A DNA stretch of 10,041 bases from Spirochaeta sp. (GTDB lineage Bacteria > Spirochaetota > Spirochaetia > DSM-27196 > SLAA01): the NCBI GenBank assembly GCA_020201015.1, contig JAIVHN010000230.1:1-10041 (forward strand), in the 5' to 3' direction. Under the pieces are notes generated by a model. The model saw only the letters and a list, made by a program, of their open reading frames with translations, ran no database searches and was not told the DNA's origin. The number at the start of each line of letters is the position of its first letter. Position 1 is the stretch's first letter. Shown in pieces: positions 1 to 5,672 of the stretch. The position numbers were made by a program, and so were the translations under genes.

Positions 1-1124
1 TAGTTATTCGTCCGACCTCCGAAACCATAATCTGGAGTATGTACAAGAAGTGGATACAGTCGTATAGAGACTTGCCGCTGCTTATTAATCAGTGGGCAAA
101 TGTGCTCCGTTGGGAGAAACGCACCCGACTGTTTTTGCGCACAACCGAGTTCCTGTGGCAGGAGGGGCACACCGCCCATGCAACGGCGGAAGAGGCTCGT
201 GAAGAGACCCTGCGCATGTTGCAGGTCTACAAGACTTTTGCTGAGGAGTTCATGGCAATGCCGGTACTCACCGGCAAAAAAAGTGAGGCAGAGAAATTTG
301 CGGGCGCGGTAGAAACCTACGCTATAGAAGCAATGATGCAAGATCGCAAGGCGCTTCAGGCCGGTACTAGCCACTTTTTGGGCCAGAACTTTGCCAAGGC
401 TTTCGACGTAACGTATCAGACCGCGGCGGGCGAGCTTGACCATGTGTGGGCATCTTCTTGGGGTGTTTCAACTCGTTTGGTAGGCGCCCTTATCATGACC
501 CACTCCGACGACCGCGGGCTTGTGCTGCCGCCAAAACTCGCTCCGACACAGGTAGTTGTGGTTCCTATTTTCAAAAACGAGACCAAAGATACGGTACTTG
601 AATACGCGCGCGCTTTCTATGACGAGATTCGCAGTGAGTTTCGCTGCATTATTGACGAAGACGAGAACAACTCACCCGGTTGGAAGTTCGCCGAGTGGGA
701 AATGCGCGGAGTTCCGATCCGAGTTGAGATAGGCCCACGTGATATGGAGAGTGGTAAAGTCATGGTGGTCAGGCGCGACACCGGCGAAAAGCTTCTCACT
801 GATCGAGCCGAGGCCGCAGAGCTTATTCGAACCTTGACCACCGAGATACAGCAGAGCCTATTTACGCGTGCCAAAGCGTTCCGGGACGAAAACACCAAAG
901 AAATTAGCTCCTACAGCGAGCTTGTTGAGTTCTTTGCCGCCGACGGCGGTTTCGCGGTGGTACCCTGGGACGGTGACCCCGAGTCGGAAGCCAAGGTCAA
1001 GGCTGAGACAAAAGCAACGATACGTGTTCTCCCGGAAGGTGGTGAAGCGGCGGCACAGGGTCGTATTTGTGCAATTAGTGGAAAGCCTGCGCAGTATATG
1101 GCGGTATTTGCCAAATCGTATTAG
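1..1124 (+). CDS. proS: Prolyl-tRNA synthetase, archaeal/eukaryote-like type (5' end missing)
   Basis: This cytoplasmic class II aminoacyl-tRNA synthetase charges tRNA-Pro with proline using ATP. The frame is open from position 3, before the first Met at 39: residues 1-13 read VIRPTSETIIWSM, a conserved family stretch, so roughly the first 100 residues lie outside the window. Visible landmarks are motif 2 (RWEKRTRLFLRT followed by EFLWQEGHTAHAT), motif 3 (GALIMTHSDDRGLVLPPKLAP), an anticodon-binding domain starting at VVVVPIF, and a C-terminal domain ending in the typical FAKSY with a terminal Tyr. The short type with a C-terminal zinc-binding-like domain is the archaeal/eukaryotic class found in some bacteria, not the long E. 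coli type with an editing insert. Oddity: three of the four expected zinc-ligand cysteines are replaced (Asp at 969-971, Ser at 984-986, Ser at 1077-1079), and only the Cys at 1068-1070 remains. The next gene follows on the same strand within 45 nt. Confidence 0.96.
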   Translation, partial: VIRPTSETIIWSMYKKWIQSYRDLPLLINQWANVLRWEKRTRLFLRTTEFLWQEGHTAHATAEEAREETLRMLQVYKTFAEEFMAMPVLTGKKSEAEKFAGAVETYAIEAMMQDRKALQAGTSHFLGQNFAKAFDVTYQTAAGELDHVWASSWGVSTRLVGALIMTHSDDRGLVLPPKLAPTQVVVVPIFKNETKDTVLEYARAFYDEIRSEFRCIIDEDENNSPGWKFAEWEMRGVPIRVEIGPRDMESGKVMVVRRDTGEKLLTDRAEAAELIRTLTTEIQQSLFTRAKAFRDENTKEISSYSELVEFFAADGGFAVVPWDGDPESEAKVKAETKATIRVLPEGGEAAAQGRICAISGKPAQYMAVFAKSY

Positions 1125-1169
1125 GACGCTTTGTCGAGTGCGTGGTATATTGACCCTGGGGGAAACATC

Positions 1170-1880
1170 GTGCAACGACGAACCGCAGTATACCTCGCCG
1201 TCTGGATGGTACTCTTGGTCCCGCACTCGCTTTCGGCTTTCACACTGGAAGCTGTTGAATTGCGCAGCTCCGTTCTGTGGATTGGAAGCGCATTCCAGGA
1301 GACCGAGTCCGGAGTAACGGTACAAGGCAGGGATGTAAGCCCCCTGCGCTTCAGTCCCGGCGTGTCTGCACGCCTCCGCAGAAACGAGAATCTGGTATTT
1401 AGTCCAGGATTAGATTTCTACTACCAGGAATACCTAGCACCGGATATGCAGCGTTATGGCGACGATCCAGTAAAAGTTGTCCCAAACTCGAAAGAGACCG
1501 GCTCTGCAGCCGGTGACATTGCGGGCACCCTTGGAGTCATACTAAGTTTCCCATTTGGGTGGGAGTTCCAACTTGGTGACAGCTGGGCCGTTACGCCCGC
1601 CTTCTCTCCGACCTTGGCCTTTCGAATTCCACTCTTTGGCATAGATGGTGGAGACACCGATCCAGTGCTACAACACTTTTTCTTAGATGGGCGCTTTTTG
1701 TATCCAGAGCCCCGGCTGCGGGTTGCCTACAACGTTTCGGAGCAGTTAGAGCTCGGTATACTACTCCGCGGCATGTTACCCATTTATAACCTCTGGATTT
1801 CCGAGCCTGATGTCGCGTTTTGGGACGAGATGATGCTGTCTCTGAGTGCTGGCGTAGTCTTTATGTTAGATTCTGAATAG
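1170..1880 (+). CDS. Exported, probable outer-membrane beta-rich protein, function unknown
   Basis: I do not recognise a named family. From the GTG at 1170 the product is 236 residues. It begins with an Arg pair, a hydrophobic core (AVYLAVWMVLLVP) and a likely signal-peptidase site after HSLSA near residue 23. The mature part has no membrane helix. It is rich in alternating polar and hydrophobic or aromatic segments (LVFSPGLDFYYQEYL, RLRVAYNVSEQLELGILLRG) and ends in a strand-like SLSAGVVFML close to the C-terminus, consistent with a small beta-barrel or periplasmic beta protein. I preferred GTG 1170 because a G-rich ribosome-binding site (GGGGGA, 1158-1163) lies 6 nt upstream and it places the signal peptide at the terminus. 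An in-frame TTG at 1131 would add 13 residues and has only AGGA, 4 nt away. It lies downstream of proS on the same strand and is probably co-transcribed. Export is well supported; the barrel topology is inference. Confidence 0.72.
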   Translation: MQRRTAVYLAVWMVLLVPHSLSAFTLEAVELRSSVLWIGSAFQETESGVTVQGRDVSPLRFSPGVSARLRRNENLVFSPGLDFYYQEYLAPDMQRYGDDPVKVVPNSKETGSAAGDIAGTLGVILSFPFGWEFQLGDSWAVTPAFSPTLAFRIPLFGIDGGDTDPVLQHFFLDGRFLYPEPRLRVAYNVSEQLELGILLRGMLPIYNLWISEPDVAFWDEMMLSLSAGVVFMLDSE

Positions 1881-1892
1881 ACGTGCGGCGGC

Positions 1893-1962
1893 GGCCAGTC
1901 GCTTCTACCCGGCCAGTCGCTTCTACCCGGCCAGCGGCTTCCGCCAGCCAGCAGCTTCCACC
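1893..1962. repeat. 18-bp tandem repeat between convergent genes
   Basis: Two perfect adjacent copies of GGCCAGTCGCTTCTACCC occupy 1893-1910 and 1911-1928. Two degenerate copies follow: GGCCAGCGGCTTCCG at 1929-1943, and a C-rich version keeping CCAGC-AGCTTCCACC at 1944-1962. The array fills most of the 85-bp gap between the stop of the exported-protein gene (1880) and the stop of the carrier gene (1966). Only a 4-bp hairpin (GCGG 1934-1937 with CCGC 1941-1944) is visible. There is no T-run, so this is not a canonical intrinsic terminator. Confidence 0.85.
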
Positions 1963-1965
1963 GGT

Positions 1966-3198
1966 TTACTGCATCTCCATCAAATCAGGTTGCGACCCCA
2001 CACCCTCATGTTGCGAAACCACGTGTGCCGCAAAACCGGCAAACGCTACATCCAGCAGAACTGCAAGGGCAAGCAGTATAGGCAGTATGGGTTGCATAAT
2101 GAGATAGATTTCCTCGTTTCCGCTCTGGTAAGAAGCTGATAGCATGGCGAGGCTGATCGAGACACCGGAAGCAGGATAGGCTGCCAACAGTAGCCCGGCA
2201 GTTATGGCGCTTGCCATGACCCAAATTACGCGTCCAAAGCCAATCTCTAATGCGGTGTAAGACTGGAGAATCACCATGAAAGCCGAGGCACTGACCATAG
2301 CCGTGCCAGCACGACCAAACATGGCGTACAGCGGAAAAACCGCACCCCTCACCATTTGCGGTGCCCCAAGGTTTGGCGCACCCACTCGCTCTAACATCCC
2401 CAACGAGAAAAATGAGTCCGCTGAAAACAGACCGGCCAGCATTGGTGCAAGCATACCGTACAGCCAACGGTAAGGGTTTTCTCGCCCACCAAGCAAGAAG
2501 ACCGCCAGTGGGAGTACACCAAGCACAATGAAGAAGGCACTTACAACCACAACCAATAGGTAAGGTGCAAAAATATCTATATCGTTAATTGCACGAAATC
2601 GCAGGAGAAAGAGCGCCCCAAAGGCTATAAAGGCAAGACCAATGATCTCACAGATGAGTGCGTTGAGACGCATGAACAAATGTGCCGCTGACTCAAAAAG
2701 CCCTGCAAGTCCATCCCCGCCATAGCCGTCGCCCCCAAACAAACAGCCAAGCAGGAAGGACAGGAAGTAGATCGGCAATAGATGAGCACCGGCCCCTGCA
2801 AAGACGCTGAATAAGTTCTTCGGAAAGAGTGCAAAGGGCAACTCGCGCGCAGAGGGAAGCTCAAGGAGTTGGGCTTCCTGCAGAATGGGAGGAATGCGTG
2901 CCGGAGAAAAAACCAACACAGCTAAGGTGCCGATCAGCACCATAATTACGGTCCCAGCAAACATCACTACCAAAGATTTTAGATAGACGCGTATGAGCTT
3001 CCGCTCGCTACGTAGCTCATAGACTGAGACACCCACCTGGAACAAGACCAAAGGTAGAATCACGTACCGGCCTAAGTGAATCCCCACCTCAGCCCAGTAT
3101 TCAAAACCCGCTGCGGTATCGCCACCCTGTTCCGGAAGATATGCGCCAAGGAGAATCCCGATAACGCTGCCAACCAGAAGACGCATCCATAATTTCAT
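1966..3198 (-). CDS. Divergent DAACS-family (dicarboxylate/amino acid:cation symporter-like) membrane carrier
   Basis: This 410-residue integral membrane protein has the length and hydrophobic layout of the DAACS (SDF) family, which normally couples uptake of glutamate, aspartate or C4-dicarboxylates to Na+ or H+ entry. The N-terminal part is typical: a first helix at about residues 5-20 (LLVGSVIGILLGAYLP), then HLGRYVILPLVLFQVGVSVYELR. The transport core is recognisable but changed. The HP1 serine-rich loop is FSADSFFSL (258-266). The TM7 signature NMDGT reads GRAGT (295-299, encoded at 2302-2316). The HP2 region is YPASGVSISL (341-350). The TM8 block keeps an Asp (383) but lacks the usual Arg and Asn. 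The substrate and ion coupling are therefore unknown. The ATG at 3196-3198 has a weak AAGG site 8 nt upstream. It lies 63 bp downstream of the SDR-like gene and is probably in the same transcript, possibly with its own promoter. Confidence 0.82.
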   Translation of the reverse strand: MKLWMRLLVGSVIGILLGAYLPEQGGDTAAGFEYWAEVGIHLGRYVILPLVLFQVGVSVYELRSERKLIRVYLKSLVVMFAGTVIMVLIGTLAVLVFSPARIPPILQEAQLLELPSARELPFALFPKNLFSVFAGAGAHLLPIYFLSFLLGCLFGGDGYGGDGLAGLFESAAHLFMRLNALICEIIGLAFIAFGALFLLRFRAINDIDIFAPYLLVVVVSAFFIVLGVLPLAVFLLGGRENPYRWLYGMLAPMLAGLFSADSFFSLGMLERVGAPNLGAPQMVRGAVFPLYAMFGRAGTAMVSASAFMVILQSYTALEIGFGRVIWVMASAITAGLLLAAYPASGVSISLAMLSASYQSGNEEIYLIMQPILPILLALAVLLDVAFAGFAAHVVSQHEGVGSQPDLMEMQ

Positions 3199-3210
3199 GA
3201 GGGATACCTT

Positions 3211-3244
3211 AATCGATTTAATCCCGACCGGTCAATTGACGTCA
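3211..3244. promoter_or_regulatory. Cluster of palindromes upstream of the carrier gene (candidate operator)
   Basis: Four perfect palindromes lie in the 63-bp gap between the SDR-like and carrier genes: AATCGATT (3211-3218), GACCGGTC (3226-3233), GTCAATTGAC (3231-3240) and TGACGTCA (3237-3244). The last three overlap in a chain. On the minus strand, a weak promoter-like pair CTGACG / TTAAAT with 18-bp spacing would place GTCAATTGAC and GACCGGTC inside the spacer, as expected of a repressor site. The palindromes are seen directly; the operator role is inference. Confidence 0.35.
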
Positions 3245-3261
3245 GCAGTAGCGAATAACGC

Positions 3262-3900
3262 TTATGCGCTGCCGAACGGAAACCGACCGGCCCGAGCACC
3301 AAGTCGTTGCCACTTGGTCGCAGTGCGGGGTGCAGGTGTTTCTTCGGATAGAGCGTCCGCGAGAACATTCACGTCGGGCTCGCTGCTGCGAAATCCTTGT
3401 AGGGTAACCGGTGACTCGGAATAGACACGAAACAATTCGTCTCCAAGTTGCCCCAGAGCTGCTTGAACTGCACCATACAATGGAGACTCGTAGAGCCCAC
3501 CCGGTTGATGCTGTACAAAAACGATACTACCATGAGCCTGTGTCAAGAAGTGCTGCAGCAGCTCCTTGAGCATAAGGGTTGGTCCAGTGAAGTTAGTATC
3601 TACATACTGCTGAAGCGAAACTGCACTGGGCTCATGGAAAGATGTCGGTACGGCGCCGGACCCACACAAAACGTAAGCAACGTCGCACGGTCCAAGACTG
3701 CTCTTGCAGGTAGCAATGGCAGCTTGTGTCGAGAGAGTTGATGTCGGATTCCAAGCGATGGTTTTTTCTGCTTGATCAATACCCTGCTCTTTACCGTCGG
3801 GTATCGCAATTCGGACTTCATCGCCGCGGCTTCGTAGTTTAGGACCCAGTTGAAGGGCAAGTACACTGTGCGTCCCGGTTATCAGGACTCGTTTGCTCAT
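3262..3900 (-). CDS. Atypical short-chain dehydrogenase/reductase (SDR)-fold protein, probably not a classical reductase
   Basis: This 212-residue soluble protein starts with a Rossmann-type strand and turn (KRVLITGTHSVLALQLG, residues 3-19). It continues with an SDR-like order: acidic second-strand region, a CDVAYVLCGSGAVP block (72-85) where SDRs have their NAG motif, VDTNFTGPTLMLKELL (100-115) keeping the helix-4 Asn103, GSIVFVQHQPGG (124-135), and SPLYGAVQAAL (139-149). Classical features are missing: TGxxxGxG has Val13 and Ala15 in place of two glycines, the catalytic Ser region reads VQHQ, and YxxxK is Tyr142 to Gln146. The length is also shorter than the usual 240-260. The ATG at 3898-3900 has no Shine-Dalgarno sequence but sits just downstream of a good promoter. 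Likely roles are an NAD(P)-binding regulatory protein or an extended SDR relative (nucleoside-diphosphate-sugar epimerase-like). No substrate can be assigned. Confidence 0.7.
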   Translation of the reverse strand: MSKRVLITGTHSVLALQLGPKLRSRGDEVRIAIPDGKEQGIDQAEKTIAWNPTSTLSTQAAIATCKSSLGPCDVAYVLCGSGAVPTSFHEPSAVSLQQYVDTNFTGPTLMLKELLQHFLTQAHGSIVFVQHQPGGLYESPLYGAVQAALGQLGDELFRVYSESPVTLQGFRSSEPDVNVLADALSEETPAPRTATKWQRLGARAGRFPFGSA

Positions 3901-3908
3901 GGTAGGCT

Positions 3909-3937
3909 ATAGTAGCAGTGGCGCTGTACGCGGTCAA
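3909..3937 (-). promoter_or_regulatory. Sigma70-like promoter for the SDR-like/carrier unit, giving a near-leaderless mRNA
   Basis: On the minus strand TTGACC (3937-3932, 5/6 match to the -35 consensus) is followed after exactly 17 bp by TACTAT (3914-3909, 4/6 match to the -10 consensus). Only 8 nt separate the -10 box from the ATG at 3900, so initiation about 6-8 nt downstream would fall at or within a few bases of the start codon. No ribosome-binding site is present between them, which agrees with a leaderless transcript. Confidence 0.55.
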
Positions 3938-4003
3938 GACGAAGGCAACGGAACGAAATTTTTTCACGCCCTTGCGTGCCGCGTGCTCCACAAAAGCATT
4001 GAG

Positions 4004-4009
4004 AAGGAG
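4004..4009 (+). promoter_or_regulatory. Ribosome-binding site of nadE supporting a TTG start
   Basis: AAGGAG at 4004-4009 lies 7 nt upstream of the TTG at 4017-4019. This strong, well-spaced site fixes TTG as the start codon. The resulting N-terminus (MKLAVTQMNPIIGD) matches the beginning of glutamine-dependent NAD synthetases. Confidence 0.85.
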
Positions 4010-4016
4010 ATAACAT

Positions 4017-5672
4017 TTGAAGCTTGCAGTTACGCAGATGAATCCCATAATTGGCGACTTTGCTGGCAACATAGACAAAATGCTCAACTCCATGAAGAGT
4101 GCGGTCGCCGCCGGTGCCGTCATGGTCGTCTTCCCCGAGTTTGCGTTGTGTGGATACCCCCCCATGGACTTACTTGACTACGACACATTTGTTGAGGAAA
4201 ACCGGCGATCGCTGCGAAACCTGCAGCGTAGTATGCCAGCAGGCATTGCAGCGGCTGTTGGCTATGTTGATAGAAATCCTGCCCCGGTCGGTAAGGCACT
4301 AACCAATAGTATCGCCGTTCTCAGCAATGGTGAACTCGTACACACCCAGGCCAAGACACTTCTTCCTACCTACGATGTGTTTGACGAGGCTCGCTACTTT
4401 GAGCCAGCAGCAAAGCGCTCTGTGTTTGAGTTCGGGGGGCGATGTATAGGTGTTGCGATCTGTGAGGATCTCTGGTGGGAGACAGAGCCGAGTCCCGGTA
4501 CGCGCTACCCAATAGATCCGGTACGAGATCTGCTTGATCAAGGGGCCGACTTGATACTTGCACCCTCGGCCTCACCGTACTATGCCGGAAAAGCGCGTGT
4601 ACGTACCGCTATTCTCAATCAAATCGGACGAACCTCGGGCGTCCAAGTCGTATATGTAAATATGGTTGGGGGCAACGATAATCTCATTTTTGACGGGCGC
4701 TCTATGGTTTCTTCAGAGAGTGGTGCCGTGGTTTACCGGGGACCGGCATTTGTCGAATCGCTGGAAGTTGTCAACCTCGCCGAGCTGGAGTACCTGCCTC
4801 CCGTGCAGGCGGAAATGGAGCGGTATGCAGAGATTGAGGCTGCTTTATGCCTTGGAATACGTGACTATCTGCGCAAGACCGGCTTTCACAAAGTTCACCT
4901 TGGGGTATCGGGCGGAATTGACTCCGCGGTTGTAGCCTACCTTGCATCAAAGGCAATCGGGGTAGAGAACACGCATGCGTTCCTTATGCCTTCCGAGTAT
5001 TCATCAGAGGGTAGCATTAGCGACTCTGAGCAACTCTGCAAAAAGCTTGGAATAACCTATGAAACGGTGGCAATTCAGCCAATTTTTTCACAATTCTTGA
5101 CTGCACTTGGCCCGCATTACTCGGAACAAGCTATTGGCATGCCTGAAGAGAATATACAGGCCCGCATTCGCGGGACTCTGCTCATGGCTCACTCCAATCG
5201 CACCGGTTCTTTAGTCGTCACAACTGGAAACAAGAGTGAGCTTGCAGTGGGCTACTGCACGCTTTACGGTGACATGGCCGGTAGCCTTGCTGTGATTGGT
5301 GACCTACTGAAAACTGAGGTTTACGCACTGGCTGCTCACATTAATCGAGATGAGGAAATCATCCCTCGCGCCATACTAACCAAAGCTCCTTCGGCAGAGC
5401 TTCGTCCCGACCAGCGTGATGAGGACTCGTTGCCACCCTACGAGATTCTTGATGAAATTCTTTCACGATATTTGCTGCGTAACTTAACCGCTAATCAGAT
5501 TGTTGCCGAGGGTTTCCAGGCGCATACCGTTGCCGAGATTCTCAAAAAGGTCGGGCAGTCAGAGTACAAACGGCGCCAGACACCACCTGTACTCAAGGTC
5601 TCTACACGAGCATTCGGCACCGGGCGTCGTATGCCGCTTGCCCGCAAGATCTACGAACATCAAGTTCCTTAA
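4017..5672 (+). CDS. nadE: Glutamine-dependent NAD+ synthetase
   Basis: This cytoplasmic enzyme catalyses the last step of NAD+ biosynthesis: ATP-dependent amidation of nicotinic acid adenine dinucleotide, using ammonia released from glutamine. The 551 residues match the usual two-domain length. The N-terminal nitrilase-type glutaminase domain (about 1-260) carries the Glu-Lys-Cys triad: E41 in VFPEFALCGYPP, K113 in QAKTLLPTYDVFDEARYF, and C149 in AICEDLWWE. The C-terminal synthetase domain (about 270-551) has the ATP-pyrophosphatase P-loop LGVSGGIDSA (295-304), then TTGNKSELAVGYCTLYGDMAG (402-422) and GDLLKTEVYALA (428-439). Both active sites look complete. The gene starts with TTG, supported by AAGGAG 7 nt upstream. 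It is transcribed alone, divergent from the SDR-like gene, and its stop codon overlaps that of the convergent thioesterase gene. Confidence 0.98.
   Translation: MKLAVTQMNPIIGDFAGNIDKMLNSMKSAVAAGAVMVVFPEFALCGYPPMDLLDYDTFVEENRRSLRNLQRSMPAGIAAAVGYVDRNPAPVGKALTNSIAVLSNGELVHTQAKTLLPTYDVFDEARYFEPAAKRSVFEFGGRCIGVAICEDLWWETEPSPGTRYPIDPVRDLLDQGADLILAPSASPYYAGKARVRTAILNQIGRTSGVQVVYVNMVGGNDNLIFDGRSMVSSESGAVVYRGPAFVESLEVVNLAELEYLPPVQAEMERYAEIEAALCLGIRDYLRKTGFHKVHLGVSGGIDSAVVAYLASKAIGVENTHAFLMPSEYSSEGSISDSEQLCKKLGITYETVAIQPIFSQFLTALGPHYSEQAIGMPEENIQARIRGTLLMAHSNRTGSLVVTTGNKSELAVGYCTLYGDMAGSLAVIGDLLKTEVYALAAHINRDEEIIPRAILTKAPSAELRPDQRDEDSLPPYEILDEILSRYLLRNLTANQIVAEGFQAHTVAEILKKVGQSEYKRRQTPPVLKVSTRAFGTGRRMPLARKIYEHQVP
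5669..5672. other. Interlocked stop codons of convergent genes (TTAA)
   Basis: The self-complementary TTAA at 5669-5672 contains the TAA stop of nadE on the plus strand (5670-5672) and the TAA stop of the thioesterase frame on the minus strand (5671-5669). There is no intergenic DNA between these genes, and no hairpin with a T-run is evident at the junction. Any terminator would have to lie inside the opposing coding sequence. Confidence 0.9.

Larger units (their letters stand above)
3901..4016. other. Divergent intergenic control region with hairpin upstream of nadE
   Basis: This 116-bp gap separates two divergently transcribed genes. Besides the minus-strand promoter it contains an A/T tract (3956-3964, AAA then six T) followed by a small inverted repeat, CACGC (3965-3969) and GCGTG (3974-3978), with a CCTT loop. 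The hairpin is not followed by a T-run on either strand, so it is not an intrinsic terminator. It may be a regulator site for nadE or chance. I could not identify a convincing plus-strand promoter by eye. Confidence 0.35.

Noticed and set aside
1131..1169. TTG at 1131 as the start of the exported-protein gene.
   Set aside because: It would add 13 non-signal residues before the Arg-Arg and hydrophobic core and has a poorly spaced AGGA. GTG 1170 gives a standard signal peptide with a better-spaced G-rich site, though 1131 cannot be excluded.
858..1325. Minus-strand open frame of 155 codons across the proS end and the following gene.
   Set aside because: It lies antisense to strongly recognisable proS sequence, spans a gene boundary, and its translation is rich in Cys and Arg with no recognisable domain. 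It is a shadow frame.
1883..2107. Plus-strand open frame containing a PVASTR repeat.
   Set aside because: It is produced by the tandem repeat and then runs antisense into the carrier gene. It has no ribosome-binding site and no plausible protein features.
3965..3978. CACGC-CCTT-GCGTG hairpin considered as a terminator.
   Set aside because: On the plus strand the T-run precedes the stem instead of following it, and on the minus strand the stem is followed by A residues. It was kept only as a possible regulatory inverted repeat.
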